Shown piece after piece: positions 1 to 8,279 of a stretch of 64,000 nt of DNA (position 1 is the first letter of the stretch; every line of letters begins with the position of its first letter). A program made the position numbers and the translations under genes. The notes below the pieces were generated by a model. The model searched no databases. It had not been told where the DNA came from and saw nothing but the letters and a program-made list of their open reading frames with translations. Source of the stretch: Streptomyces olivochromogenes (lineage in GTDB: Bacteria > Actinomycetota > Actinomycetes > Streptomycetales > Streptomycetaceae). The stretch lies in assembly GCF_001514115.1 (NCBI RefSeq), contig NZ_KQ948455.1, positions 234,709 through 298,708 on the forward strand, in the 5' to 3' direction.

Positions 1-1
1 C

Positions 2-496
2 GAGGTGCTGGCCGCGGCCCGCGCCCACGACGTGGACGTGGCGCTCCTCGACATCGAGATGCCGGGCAAGACGGGCATCGAGGCGGCGGCCGAGGTCCAC
101 AAGGAACTCCCCGGCATCAAACTGCTCATCCTCACGACCTTCGGCCGCCCCGGCTATCTGCGCAGCGCCATGGAGTCCGGCGCCGACGCCTTCCTCGTCA
201 AGGACGCCCCGGCCGCCCAACTCGCCGCGGCGGTCCGCAAGGTGCTCGCCGGCGAACGGGTCATCGACCCCACCCTCGCGGCCGCCGCCCTCGCCGAGGG
301 CGCCAACCCCCTGACCGACCGCGAACGCGAGGTCCTCCGCGCGGCGGCCGACGGTTCCACCAACGCCGAACTGGCCACCGCCCTCCACCTCTCCCAGGGC
401 ACGGTCCGCAACTACCTCTCGACAGCGATCCAGAAGCTGACGGCCCGCAACAGAGCAGAGGCAGTCCGGATAGCGCGAGAGAAGGGCTGGCTGTAG
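2..496 (+). CDS. Response regulator with LuxR-type HTH, 5'-truncated
   Basis: This is the C-terminal part of a NarL/LuxR-family two-component response regulator that would bind DNA once phosphorylated by a partner histidine kinase. The frame is open to the window edge, so the true start lies to the left. The receiver-domain strand ALLDIEMPG carries the phospho-accepting Asp. The conserved Thr (LTTF) and Lys (VKD) of the receiver switch follow. A C-terminal HTH reads LTDREREVL ... GTVRNYLSTAIQKL. It resembles the DesR type, but the kinase lies outside the window, so the signal is unknown. Confidence 0.9.
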   Translation, partial: EVLAAARAHDVDVALLDIEMPGKTGIEAAAEVHKELPGIKLLILTTFGRPGYLRSAMESGADAFLVKDAPAAQLAAAVRKVLAGERVIDPTLAAAALAEGANPLTDREREVLRAAADGSTNAELATALHLSQGTVRNYLSTAIQKLTARNRAEAVRIAREKGWL

Positions 497-511
497 AACC
501 CCGGCTGGGGA

Positions 512-564
512 GCGCCCCGAAAGGGGCGCGGGGAACTGCGCGCCCAGCCACGACGAGCCCGCAG
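512..564 (+). repeat. Dispersed 3'-end repeat, copy 1
   Basis: A perfect 7-bp hairpin (GCGCCCC, loop GAAA, GGGGCGC, 512-529) runs into GCGGGGAACTGCGCG and a tail ending in CCCGCAG. It lies 15 bases after the response-regulator stop, between convergent genes. Six more copies occur in the window. It probably acts as a terminator. Confidence 0.7.
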
Positions 565-603
565 TCGCCCGAAGCCAGCTCCCTTCACGGCGCCTGGGCG
601 AAC

Positions 604-1455
604 TCAGTTCAACATCGCCCGAGCCGCCCGAGCCAGCCCCCGAACCCGTTCCGCGGCGCCCTCGTCGACGGCGACAACCACCTCCGCGTACGCCTCGAGT
701 TCCGCCGCACCCTCAAGGAACTCCCCACGCTGCACCAGCAACTGAGCCCGCTCGTACCGCAACCGCGCAGGATGCGACGGCAACAGCAGCGCCAACTCCA
801 CGGCCCACAGGCCGACATCCGACCGCTCCGGCCGCGCCGCCGCCCACGCCCGGACGTTGTTCAGGATCCGCACGACGACGTCGAGGGGAGGGGCGGGGAC
901 GAGCATCGAGGGATCGAGAGGCGCCCCGGTGGCGCCCTGCACGAGCAGCTCGGCATCGGAGCCGCTCAGCACCCGCCCCCCGTCGAAGGGATCGGCGAGC
1001 ACCTGCTGCTCGGCCGGCCCGAAGCCCACCACGAAATGCCCGGGCAGGGCGACCCCGTACACCGGCGCGCCGGCCCGCCTGGCCACCTCCATCCACACCA
1101 CGGAGAGCAGGATGGGCAGCCCGCGCCGCCGCCGCAGCACCGCGTGCAGCAGCGAGGACTCCAGCCGTTGATAGTCCCCGGGCGAGCCCCGGAACCCGCA
1201 GCGCCCGCCGAGCAGCTCGGCGAGCGCGGTCGCCCAGGGCAGCGCCCCACCGGGCCGGAACGGCAGCTGTCCGGCGAGCCGGTCGAGTTCGATCTGCGCC
1301 GCGTCCGACCCCGCCTCGTCCAGCGTGCCGTCCGCCGCCGCCCCGATCAGCAGGCACAGCGCCGCCAGGTCGGGCCGCTCGGACCGTGCCTCCTCGGCGA
1401 ACCTCCGCCGCACCTCGGCGGCTCGCTCCGGCTCCGGGGGATGGGGGGAAGGCAT
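604..1455 (-). CDS. SirB1-family transglutaminase-like/TPR protein
   Basis: A 283-residue protein of the SirB1 (DUF1266-unrelated, Transglut_core2) family. The first two thirds hold the transglutaminase-like core, with segments GFRGSPGDYQRLESSLLHAV and GLPILLSVVWMEVARRAG, then GVALPGHFVVGF, which carries the conserved His. The C-terminal 80 residues form TPR-like helices. The ATG at 1455 (MPSPHPPEPE) was chosen because the family homology begins soon after it. The frame stays open further upstream, but there it overlaps the neighbouring acetyltransferase gene. The gene follows that acetyltransferase by 17 bases, so the two are probably one operon. The biochemical role of bacterial SirB1-like proteins is not established. 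Confidence 0.85.
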   Translation of the reverse strand: MPSPHPPEPERAAEVRRRFAEEARSERPDLAALCLLIGAAADGTLDEAGSDAAQIELDRLAGQLPFRPGGALPWATALAELLGGRCGFRGSPGDYQRLESSLLHAVLRRRRGLPILLSVVWMEVARRAGAPVYGVALPGHFVVGFGPAEQQVLADPFDGGRVLSGSDAELLVQGATGAPLDPSMLVPAPPLDVVVRILNNVRAWAAARPERSDVGLWAVELALLLPSHPARLRYERAQLLVQRGEFLEGAAELEAYAEVVVAVDEGAAERVRGLARAARAMLN

Positions 1456-1472
1456 GGCGGTCTGGTACCCCT

Positions 1473-2513
1473 TCACGCCGGTCGACGGCGGTCGTCGGCG
1501 GACATCTGAGGCGCGCGGTAGTGGTGGTACGTGTGATGCGCCGCGAAGCCCATCCCGGTGTACAGCGCCCGCGCCCCCGCGTTGTCCGCCTCCACCTGGA
1601 GCCAGGCCGCCGAGGCGCCCTCGTCCAGGGCACGGCGGGCGAGCGCGGCCATGACGGCGGTGGCGAGGCCCCGGCGGCGCTGGGCGGGGTCGACCTCGAC
1701 GGCCGCGAAACCGGCCCACCGTCCGTCGACGACACACCGCCCGATCGCGGCCGGAGGCTCCCCCTCGGCGCCGGGCACCGTCGCGAACCACACCGAGGGC
1801 CCGCTGCCCAGGACGTGCAGCGCGACCTCGCTCAGTCCCTTGCGCTGGTAGCGGCCCAGCCACGCCTCGTCGGCCGCGCGGGCGAGGACCACCCCGGAGG
1901 CCTCCGCGACCTCGCGGTCGGCGAGCGGCGCGAGCGCGCCGATCCACAGCCCGGCACTCACCTCACGCGCCCAGCCACGCGTCTCCAGCTCCGCGCACAG
2001 CACCTCCTGGGTGCCCTCGGCCCCGGTGGCGGTCTGGACGTAGGCGGGGAGGTCACGGGCCGCGTACCAGTCGCGTACGTACGTCAGCGCCTCGTCGAGC
2101 GGCACGCCCGGGTCACCGAGCGGCAGCACGGAATTCGCGCGCCGGGTGAACCCGGAGGCCGCCCGCAGCTCCCAGTCGCCGAGTCGCTCGCTCTCCACCG
2201 GCTGCCAGGCCCGCGCGGCGACCCGCGCCAGCTCCTCGTACGAGGCCGCGGGGCCCCGCCGACGCGCCGGGGCGGCCGGTACGACCTTGCCCGCGACCAG
2301 CGAGGATTCCGGAATCCGGACGATCTCACCGTCGCGCCGTGTGATCAGCAGCACACTCTCGTCCCATGATGTGAGAACACCGACCGTGTCAGTGAACTTC
2401 TCACCCCCGGCGGCACCTTCGATATCTATGATCATCCGCCGAACAGAGACACGTTTGCCCACGTCAGCAGCGGTGATTCGGACCTCGAGACGTCCGGCCG
2501 CAGAGATTTCCAC
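1473..2513 (-). CDS. GNAT-family N-acetyltransferase with N-terminal extension
   Basis: A 346-residue protein. The last 150 residues are a GNAT acyltransferase domain with the acetyl-CoA loop in VDPAQRRRGLATAVMAAL and the typical C-terminal ALYTGMGF motif. The first 90 residues look like a small beta barrel (VGVLTSWDESVLLITRRDG), an arrangement common in actinobacterial acetyltransferases. The substrate cannot be read from the sequence. It is divergent from fdxA and is the first gene of the operon with the SirB1-like gene. Confidence 0.9.
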   Translation of the reverse strand: MEISAAGRLEVRITAADVGKRVSVRRMIIDIEGAAGGEKFTDTVGVLTSWDESVLLITRRDGEIVRIPESSLVAGKVVPAAPARRRGPAASYEELARVAARAWQPVESERLGDWELRAASGFTRRANSVLPLGDPGVPLDEALTYVRDWYAARDLPAYVQTATGAEGTQEVLCAELETRGWAREVSAGLWIGALAPLADREVAEASGVVLARAADEAWLGRYQRKGLSEVALHVLGSGPSVWFATVPGAEGEPPAAIGRCVVDGRWAGFAAVEVDPAQRRRGLATAVMAALARRALDEGASAAWLQVEADNAGARALYTGMGFAAHHTYHHYRAPQMSADDRRRPA

Positions 2514-2653
2514 AGGTCAGTTCACCCCTCCTGTATGGATCACGCCCCGGAACGGAGATACTAGGTGCGGGCATCGACGACGCCGCGCTCCCGCGCGCCA
2601 GGCGGCGGAGCCTACGGAGGCCCGCCAGCGCCCTATCGAGGAGGAACGACAGC

Positions 2654-2974
2654 GTGACCTACGTCATCGCGCAGCCTTGTGTCGACGTCAAGGACAAGGC
2701 GTGCATCGAGGAGTGCCCGGTCGACTGCATCTACGAGGGCTCCCGGTCCTTGTACATCCACCCGGACGAATGCGTCGACTGTGGAGCCTGTGAGCCGGTG
2801 TGCCCGGTCGAGGCGATCTTCTACGAGGACGACACTCCCGAAGAGTGGAAGGACTACTACAAGGCGAACGTCGAGTTCTTCGACGAGCTCGGCTCGCCCG
2901 GCGGCGCCAGCAAGCTCGGTCTGATCGAGCGCGACCACCCCTTCATCGCAGCGCTGCCGCCGCAGAACCAGTAA
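2654..2974 (+). CDS. fdxA: 7Fe (3Fe-4S/4Fe-4S) ferredoxin FdxA
   Basis: A 106-residue soluble electron carrier. The cysteine pattern is that of 7Fe ferredoxins. By analogy with Azotobacter FdI, C9, C17 and C50 should bind the 3Fe-4S cluster, and C21, C40, C43 and C46 the 4Fe-4S cluster, with C25 free. The GTG start at 2654 has GAGGAA seven bases upstream. The gene sits directly before dapC, an arrangement widely conserved in actinobacteria. Redox partners (for example cytochromes P450) are not shown here. Confidence 0.96.
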   Translation: MTYVIAQPCVDVKDKACIEECPVDCIYEGSRSLYIHPDECVDCGACEPVCPVEAIFYEDDTPEEWKDYYKANVEFFDELGSPGGASKLGLIERDHPFIAALPPQNQ

Positions 2975-2993
2975 GCGGCCGCACCTACGCGCC

Positions 2994-3044
2994 GCCTCGG
3001 TCCCGTACGGCCCGATCCCCTCGATCGCCGTACGGGGCCGAGGC
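2994..3044 (+). terminator. Hairpin downstream of fdxA
   Basis: An 18-bp stem (2994-3011 with 3027-3044) with a single T-G wobble and a 15-base loop that contains its own GATC/GATC pairing. It is followed by GTTTG. It lies 19 bases after the fdxA stop and 85 bases before the dapC start, so it may partly uncouple the two genes. Confidence 0.75.
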
Positions 3045-3128
3045 GTTTGCCGTAGCAGCCCGTACCGGCCACTGGCGCGCAGGCCGTGTGTGTACGGGTC
3101 GTACGAACGAGAAAGTGAGCCCGATCCC

Positions 3129-4229
3129 GTGTCCGCAGTCTCCGACCGGCTTCCTGTCTTCCCCTGGGACAAGCTGGAGCCCTTCAAGGCGACGGCCGCC
3201 GCTCATCCGGGTGGCATCGTCGACCTGTCCGTCGGCACCCCGGTCGACCCGGTGCCCGAGCTGATCCAGAAAGCTCTGGTCGCGGCCGCGGACTCGCCGG
3301 GCTATCCCACGGTGTGGGGCACGCCCGAACTGCGCGACGCGCTCACCGGCTGGGTCGAGCGGCGGCTCGGCGCACGCGGCATCACCCACCAGCACGTGCT
3401 CCCGATCGTCGGCTCCAAGGAACTCGTCGCCTGGCTCCCCACCCAGCTGGGCCTGGGCCCCGGCGACAAGGTGGCGTACCCGCGCCTCGCGTACCCGACG
3501 TACGAGGTCGGCGCGCGCCTGGCCCGCGCGGACCACGTGGTCTACGACGACCCCACGGAGCTGGACCCGACCGGCCTGAAGCTCCTGTGGCTGAACTCCC
3601 CGTCGAACCCGACGGGCAGGGTCCTGTCCGCCCCGGAACTCGCCCGGACCGTCGCGTGGGCCCGCGAGCACGACATCCTCGTGTTCTCCGACGAGTGCTA
3701 CCTCGAGCTGGGCTGGGAGGCCGACCCGGTCTCGGTCCTGCACCCGGACGTCTGCGGCGGCTCGTACGAGGGGATCGTCTCGGTCCACTCGCTCTCGAAG
3801 CGCTCGAACCTGGCCGGCTACCGCGCCGCGTTCCTCGCCGGTGACCCCGCCGTCCTCGGCGACCTGCTCCAGATCCGCAAGCACGGCGGCATGATGACGT
3901 CCGCGCCGACCCAGGCCGCGGTGGTCGCCGCCCTCGCGGACGACGTCCACGTCCGTGAACAGCGCGAGCGTTACGCGGCCCGCCGCACCGCCCTGCGCGA
4001 GGCCCTGCTGCGCCACGGCTTCCGCATCGAGCACAGCGAGGCGAGCCTGTACCTGTGGGCCACCCGCGACGAGTCCTGCTGGGACACCGTCGCCCATCTG
4101 GCCGAACTGGGCATCCTCGTCGCCCCGGGCGACTTCTACGGCGAGGCGGGCGAGAACTTCGTCCGCGTGGCCCTGACGGCGACGGACGAGCGGGTGGCGG
4201 CGGCGGTAGAACGCCTGGCGCCCCTTTAG
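3129..4229 (+). CDS. dapC: N-succinyldiaminopimelate aminotransferase DapC
   Basis: A 366-residue class I/II PLP-dependent aminotransferase. It makes N-succinyl-LL-diaminopimelate in the succinylase branch of lysine/DAP synthesis. Visible family marks are NSPSNPTG (substrate/PLP pocket), SDECYLELGW (PLP-ring Asp) and SLSKRSNLAGYR, whose Lys224 forms the Schiff base. The GTG at 3129 (VSAVSDRLPVFPW) fits family alignments; the frame is open further upstream, but that stretch has no homology. With dapE 2 kb downstream, the window encodes two steps of the pathway. DapC and general succinyl-ornithine aminotransferases are hard to separate by sequence alone, but the fdxA neighbour supports DapC. 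Confidence 0.9.
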   Translation: MSAVSDRLPVFPWDKLEPFKATAAAHPGGIVDLSVGTPVDPVPELIQKALVAAADSPGYPTVWGTPELRDALTGWVERRLGARGITHQHVLPIVGSKELVAWLPTQLGLGPGDKVAYPRLAYPTYEVGARLARADHVVYDDPTELDPTGLKLLWLNSPSNPTGRVLSAPELARTVAWAREHDILVFSDECYLELGWEADPVSVLHPDVCGGSYEGIVSVHSLSKRSNLAGYRAAFLAGDPAVLGDLLQIRKHGGMMTSAPTQAAVVAALADDVHVREQRERYAARRTALREALLRHGFRIEHSEASLYLWATRDESCWDTVAHLAELGILVAPGDFYGEAGENFVRVALTATDERVAAAVERLAPL

Positions 4230-4249
4230 AGGCACCCCGGTGAGGGAGT

Positions 4250-4323
4250 GCCCCTTTAGGGGCGCGGGGCTGTGACATTTGCGGCTCCGCCGCGTGGGCG
4301 CGACCAGCCCCCACCGGCCCGCA
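4250..4323 (+). repeat. Dispersed 3'-end repeat, copy 2
   Basis: A GCCCC-TTTA-GGGGC hairpin (4250-4263) followed by GCGGGGCTG, a divergent middle and CGCGACCAGCCCCCACCGG. It lies just after the dapC stop codon. Confidence 0.6.
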
Positions 4324-4340
4324 CGCCAGGAAGCGACACA

Positions 4341-4379
4341 CGCGAAGGGGTCCAGGGAAACTCCCTGGACCCCTTCGCG
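4341..4379. terminator. Perfect 18-bp bidirectional terminator hairpin
   Basis: The arms 4341-4358 and 4362-4379 are perfect complements with a 3-base AAC loop. The hairpin lies between the convergent dapC and the small secreted protein gene and can serve both strands. There is no U-tract, as is usual in Streptomyces. Confidence 0.85.
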
Positions 4380-4397
4380 CGTGCAACCCCGGCGGGG

Positions 4398-4841
4398 CTA
4401 GCCGAGCGGCAACCCCTTCAGCGGCAGCTGCCCCGTCGGCAGACCACCCTTGGTCACCGCGTCCGTCGGAAGGCCACCACCGGCGGTCTTCGCGGTGTCA
4501 CCGAGCAGACCCCCGGCCTGCCCCGCCGCGTCCCCGGCCACCTTCTGCGCGGCCGGCGTCGCCGTCCTGGCGACACTGCCACCCGTCTTGCCCGCGGCCG
4601 GGACGGCCTTCTTGAGGGCGTTGCCGCCGGTCGTGCCCGCGAGCCCGGTGACGTTCTGCGTCGCACCGTCGACCGTGCTGCCGACGTGCGCGCCGTCCAG
4701 AGCGGTCAGCCCGCCGAGGTTGGGGGTGGCCGGGAGTTCGGCCGCCGCGCTGGCGGAGCCGGCCGCACCGACCACGGGCGCCGCTCCCGCTGCGATGAGC
4801 AGCGCGGCACGGGCGATCCGGCGGGTCAGGGGGAGGGACAT
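4398..4841 (-). CDS. Small secreted Ala/Gly-rich protein
   Basis: A 147-residue protein with a clear Sec signal peptide: a basic start (MSLPLTRRIARA), a hydrophobic core (ALLIAAGAAPVVGAAG) and a likely Ala-x-Ala cleavage near residue 32. The mature part is low-complexity, rich in Ala, Gly, Thr and Pro, with no cysteine and no catalytic motif. It resembles small exported proteins common in Streptomyces that are often misnamed ATP-binding proteins. There is no P-loop here, so I assign no function. Confidence 0.75.
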   Translation of the reverse strand: MSLPLTRRIARAALLIAAGAAPVVGAAGSASAAAELPATPNLGGLTALDGAHVGSTVDGATQNVTGLAGTTGGNALKKAVPAAGKTGGSVARTATPAAQKVAGDAAGQAGGLLGDTAKTAGGGLPTDAVTKGGLPTGQLPLKGLPLG

Positions 4842-5191
4842 GATGCTCCTTAGACGGAAGAGAACGGTGAAGTGTCCACCCGTGCCCGGGAGTTGACCGT
4901 CCGGCCGCCGACCGGCTGTCGGGCGACCCGTTGATCGTTCCGGGCTCGGACGCAGTGACTACCGCTCGAGACCCGCGAAGGTTGCGGTGGTCCGACGTAA
5001 AGAGTTGGCAATGCGTCGCATTATCGGTTGTGGATAAAAACGGGCAAAGGGCATCCGGTCGGAAAGTCTGCCGAATCCTTACGGCCCTTTGTTTTCAACG
5101 GGTCCGGCGGATTCCGGTGTGAGCACGAGAAAACCCGCTCGCAGCGGCAACGCGCCACGCCGCGCATCCCCCGTACAGGTGAGGCACCGTA
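4842..5191. other. 350-bp intergenic region with AT-rich core and a DnaA-box match
   Basis: This lies upstream of the small secreted protein gene (minus) and downstream of the next minus-strand gene. Its centre (4990-5100) is clearly less GC-rich than the surroundings and probably holds the promoter of the secreted protein gene. TGTGGATAA at 5029-5037 is the complement of the DnaA-box sequence TTATCCACA. I see no convincing coding sequence. Confidence 0.5.
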
Positions 5192-6178
5192 CTACTGCGC
5201 GGTGACGATGCGGACCTCGCCGGGGGACTGCTTCGCGGTCGAACCGCCCGTGGTGACCGCCGCCCGCCACTCGCCGTTCCTCTCCCCGGCCGTCCACTCC
5301 CGCCCCGCGTAGGAGACCCGTTGGATGTGCAGCGCCGAGGAGTTGGCCACCGCCCAGTGCGCCAGCTCCCAGCCATGCTGGCGGACCGTGGAGTCGCCGG
5401 TGGGGTCCTTGCGCACGGGCACGGTCACGGTCCGGCCGGAGACGCTCGGCGAGGGGGCGAGGCTCGGCGAAGCCGTCGAGGAGGCGGGGGAGCCCGCGGT
5501 GCTCACATCGGCTCCCGCCTCCTGCAGCACCTCGCGCCCGAAGTCCCGTACGAGCGCGGCGCGCACCGAGTCCGGGCCGCCGACCGGGGTCGCCCCCGGG
5601 CGGCCCTCACAGGTCAGCGTGGCCGCCGCACGGCCGGTCAGGGCCGCGGCCAGCAGCGTCGCGTCCGGCTCGTGCTTCGCGTACGCCTGCGGATAGCCGC
5701 TGCGCTGCACCCGCTGCGCGGCGACGGTGAGCGGCATCCGCGTGTAGCCCGGCACCTTGGCCAGGTGTTCGTAGAACATGCCGGCCGCGTACGTCGGGTC
5801 CATGATCTGTTTCGTCGTCCCCCAGCCCTGCGAGGGGCGCTGCTGGAACAGACCCAGCGAGTCCCGGTCGCCGTGCTGGATGTTGCGCAGCCCCGACTCC
5901 TGGAGCGCGGTCGCGAGCGCGATGGCCACGGCGCGCTCCGGCAGCCCGCGGGTGGTGCCGACCGCCGAGATCGTCGCCGCGTTCACCGCCTGCTCCGGAG
6001 TGAACTCGTACGACTCGCCGTCGCTCTTGCCCGAGACGACTCTGCAGCGCGGCGCACCCGTCCCTCCCGTGAGGTACTGCACCGCGAGGTAACCCGCGAG
6101 CGCGAGCATGACTACGACGGCCGCCCCGAAACGGAAGAAGCGGCCGCGCCGGACAGGAGTGGGGGACGTCTCTGGCAC
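5192..6178 (-). CDS. Membrane-anchored extracytoplasmic lysozyme-like protein
   Basis: A 328-residue protein with a basic N terminus and one membrane segment near residues 17-35 (FGAAVVVMLALAGYLAVQYL). A conserved extracellular domain follows, containing ALQESGLRNI and DSLGLFQQRPSQGWG. The catalytic-Glu-like ALQESG plus the GLFQQRP segment resemble transglycosylase/lysozyme folds; databases often call this family heavy metal transporter without evidence. A Ser/Pro/Thr-rich linker precedes a C-terminal domain of about 90 residues. A role in peptidoglycan is an inference from these motifs. Confidence 0.7.
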   Translation of the reverse strand: MPETSPTPVRRGRFFRFGAAVVVMLALAGYLAVQYLTGGTGAPRCRVVSGKSDGESYEFTPEQAVNAATISAVGTTRGLPERAVAIALATALQESGLRNIQHGDRDSLGLFQQRPSQGWGTTKQIMDPTYAAGMFYEHLAKVPGYTRMPLTVAAQRVQRSGYPQAYAKHEPDATLLAAALTGRAAATLTCEGRPGATPVGGPDSVRAALVRDFGREVLQEAGADVSTAGSPASSTASPSLAPSPSVSGRTVTVPVRKDPTGDSTVRQHGWELAHWAVANSSALHIQRVSYAGREWTAGERNGEWRAAVTTGGSTAKQSPGEVRIVTAQ

Positions 6179-6217
6179 GCGTACAAGGTACTGGAGGCGA
6201 CTGCTGGCGACCTATGG

Positions 6218-6231
6218 GGTTGTGGACAACC
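6218..6231. promoter_or_regulatory. DnaA-box match inside a 14-bp palindrome
   Basis: GGTTGTGGACAACC is a perfect 6-bp inverted repeat around GG. It contains TGTGGACAA, the complement of the Streptomyces DnaA-box consensus TTGTCCACA. It lies 45 bases upstream of dapE, in the divergent promoter region. Binding is not shown. Confidence 0.45.
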
Positions 6232-6275
6232 CGTGTGCGGCAGAGCGCCGAGCAGGGGGCGCTAGGGTCGAGGGC

Positions 6276-7355
6276 ATGGCCGACACCACCCTTGACCTCA
6301 CGCTGGACGCCGCCGAGCTCACCGCGCGGCTCGTCGACTTCCCCTCGGAGAGCGGCAACGAGAAGCCCCTCGCGGACGCCGTCGAGGCCGCGCTGCGCGC
6401 CCTGCCGCATCTGACGGTCGACCGGTACGGCAACAACGTCGTGGCGCGTACGAACCTGGGGCGGGCCGAGCGCGTGATCCTCGCCGGGCACATCGACACG
6501 GTCCCCATCGCCGGCAACGTGCCCTCGCGCCTCGACGAGGACGGCGTCCTGTGGGGCTGCGGCACCTGCGACATGAAGTCCGGTGTCGCCGTACAGCTGC
6601 GCATCGCGGCCACGGTCCCCGCACCCAACCGCGACCTCACCTTCGTGTTCTACGACAACGAAGAGGTCGCCGCCCACCTGAACGGCCTGAAGCACGTCGC
6701 CGAGGCCCACCCCGACTGGCTGGCGGGCGACTTCGCGATCCTCCTGGAGCCGACGGACGGCCAGGTCGAGGGCGGCTGTCAGGGCACGCTCCGGGTGCTC
6801 CTGAAGACCAAGGGGGAGCGTGCCCACTCCGCGCGCGCGTGGATGGGCTCCAACGCGATCCACGCGGCGGCCCCGATCCTCGCCAAGCTCGCCGCCTACG
6901 AGCCGCGCACGCCGGTCGTGGACGGCCTCCGGTTCCACGAAGGCCTCAACGCCGTCCGCATCGAGGGGGGCGTGGCCACCAACGTCATCCCCGACGCCTG
7001 CACCGTCGTCGTCAACTTCCGCTACGCGCCCGACCGCAGTGAGGCCGAGGCCGAGGCCTTCGTCCGTGACTTCTTCGCCGACTGCGACATCGACGAGTTC
7101 ATCGTCGACGACCACACCGGCGGGGCCCGGCCCGGCCTGACCCACCCGGCCGCCGCGGCCTTCCTGGCGGCCGTCGGCGGCGAGGCCCGCCCCAAGTTCG
7201 GCTGGACGGACGTCGCCCGCTTCAGCGCGCTCGGGGTGCCCGCGGTGAACTACGGGCCCGGCGCGCCGCTCCTCGCCCACAAGGTGGACGAGCGGGTGCG
7301 GGCGTCGGAGATCCCCGAGGCGGAGGAGCGCCTGCGCGCCTGGCTGACGTCCTGA
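6276..7355 (+). CDS. dapE: Succinyl-diaminopimelate desuccinylase DapE
   Basis: A 359-residue M20-family zinc hydrolase that releases LL-diaminopimelate from its N-succinyl form. Metal-ligand motifs are visible: LAGHIDTVP (His, catalytic Asp), GTCDMKSG (bridging Asp), YDNEEVA (catalytic Glu plus Glu ligand), LEPTDG and a C-terminal His (LLAHKVDE). The ATG at 6276 begins MADTTLDLTLDAAEL; the longer open frame overlaps the divergent gene and is rejected. A TAGGGT sequence about eight bases before the ATG may be a -10 box with a very short leader. Divergent from the lysozyme-like gene. Confidence 0.93.
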   Translation: MADTTLDLTLDAAELTARLVDFPSESGNEKPLADAVEAALRALPHLTVDRYGNNVVARTNLGRAERVILAGHIDTVPIAGNVPSRLDEDGVLWGCGTCDMKSGVAVQLRIAATVPAPNRDLTFVFYDNEEVAAHLNGLKHVAEAHPDWLAGDFAILLEPTDGQVEGGCQGTLRVLLKTKGERAHSARAWMGSNAIHAAAPILAKLAAYEPRTPVVDGLRFHEGLNAVRIEGGVATNVIPDACTVVVNFRYAPDRSEAEAEAFVRDFFADCDIDEFIVDDHTGGARPGLTHPAAAAFLAAVGGEARPKFGWTDVARFSALGVPAVNYGPGAPLLAHKVDERVRASEIPEAEERLRAWLTS

Positions 7356-7384
7356 GGCCCGCCCGAACCTTTGCGGTGCACGGC

Positions 7385-7428
7385 GGACATGCGCATGTCC
7401 CCCCTCCGTAACCCGCGTAGATCTACGC
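7385..7428. promoter_or_regulatory. Two perfect palindromes upstream of the LOG-family gene
   Basis: GGACATGCGCATGTCC (7385-7400, 16 bp) and GCGTAGATCTACGC (7415-7428, 14 bp) are both perfect palindromes whose centres are 29 bp apart. The second overlaps TACGCT, a possible -10 box, 35 bases before the start codon. They look like binding sites for one or two dimeric regulators. Confidence 0.55.
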
Positions 7429-7463
7429 TGGGGCTGAACCACTTGCAAGCGGAGGGAGCGCAC

Positions 7464-8222
7464 ATGGCTACTGGCAACCCCGAGGGCAAGAAGCAGCCAC
7501 CGGAGGAGCAGCGGCTGGGGCCGGTACTGCGCAGGCGCGGCCAGGTGCAGGCGAGCACCACGGACCAGCGGCTGCTGGACGCGGGCGGCCCCTCCGACTG
7601 GGTGCACACCGACCCCTGGCGGGTCCTGCGCATCCAGTCGGAGTTCATCGAAGGCTTCGGCACGCTCGCCGAACTCCCGCCCGCGATCAGCGTCTTCGGC
7701 TCCGCCCGTACACCGGTGGACTCGCCCGAGTACGAGGCGGGAGTCGCGCTCGGCCGAGGCCTGGTCGAAGCGGGCTTCGCCGTCATCACGGGCGGCGGGC
7801 CCGGCGCGATGGAAGCCGCCAACAAGGGCGCCTGCGAGGCCAAGGGCATCTCGGTCGGCCTGGGCATCGAGCTCCCCTTCGAACAGGGCCTCAACCCCTA
7901 CGTCGACATCGGCCTCAACTTCCGGTACTTCTTCGTCCGCAAGATGATGTTCGTCAAGTACGCCCAGGGCTTCGTGGTCCTGCCCGGCGGCCTCGGCACC
8001 CTCGACGAGTTCTTCGAGGCCCTCACCCTCGTCCAGACCCAGAAGGTCACCCGCTTCCCGATCGTCCTGTTCGGCACGGCGTACTGGGGCGGTCTCGTCG
8101 ACTGGCTCAAGAACACCCTGATCGCCCAGGGCAAGGCCTCCGAAAAGGACCTCCTCCTCTTCCACCTCACGGACGAGGTGGACGAAGCGGTGGCCCTGGT
8201 CTCCAAGGAGGCGGGCCGCTAG
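7464..8222 (+). CDS. LOG-family (TIGR00730) Rossmann-fold protein
   Basis: A 252-residue protein of the LOG/lysine-decarboxylase-like family. The signature PGGLGTLDEFFE is present, with the nucleotide-binding ITGGGPGAMEAANKGA upstream. LOG proteins are phosphoribohydrolases that release cytokinin-type bases from nucleoside monophosphates; the natural bacterial substrate is often unknown. Lysine decarboxylase is a historic misannotation. The ATG at 7464 has GGAGGGAG six bases upstream. The region order dapE-LOG-folP2 matches mycobacteria. Confidence 0.92.
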   Translation: MATGNPEGKKQPPEEQRLGPVLRRRGQVQASTTDQRLLDAGGPSDWVHTDPWRVLRIQSEFIEGFGTLAELPPAISVFGSARTPVDSPEYEAGVALGRGLVEAGFAVITGGGPGAMEAANKGACEAKGISVGLGIELPFEQGLNPYVDIGLNFRYFFVRKMMFVKYAQGFVVLPGGLGTLDEFFEALTLVQTQKVTRFPIVLFGTAYWGGLVDWLKNTLIAQGKASEKDLLLFHLTDEVDEAVALVSKEAGR

Positions 8223-8229
8223 CGCAGCG

Positions 8230-8266
8230 GCCCCTGCGAGGGGCGCGGGGAACCACGCGACCGGCG
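8230..8266 (+). repeat. Dispersed 3'-end repeat, copy 3
   Basis: A GCCCC-TGCGA-GGGGC hairpin followed by GCGGGGAACCACGCGACC. It begins eight bases after the LOG stop and lies between convergent genes. Probable bidirectional terminator. Confidence 0.6.
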
Positions 8267-8279
8267 GGGCGAGGAAGGT

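Noticed and set aside
7356..7463. Upstream in-frame starts for the LOG gene
   Set aside because: The frame opens at 7371, but the ATG at 7464 has an ideal GGAGGGAG and the palindromes occupy the space before it.
5607..8165. An 852-codon minus-strand frame
   Set aside because: Antisense to dapE and the LOG gene, and overlaps the lysozyme-like gene out of frame.
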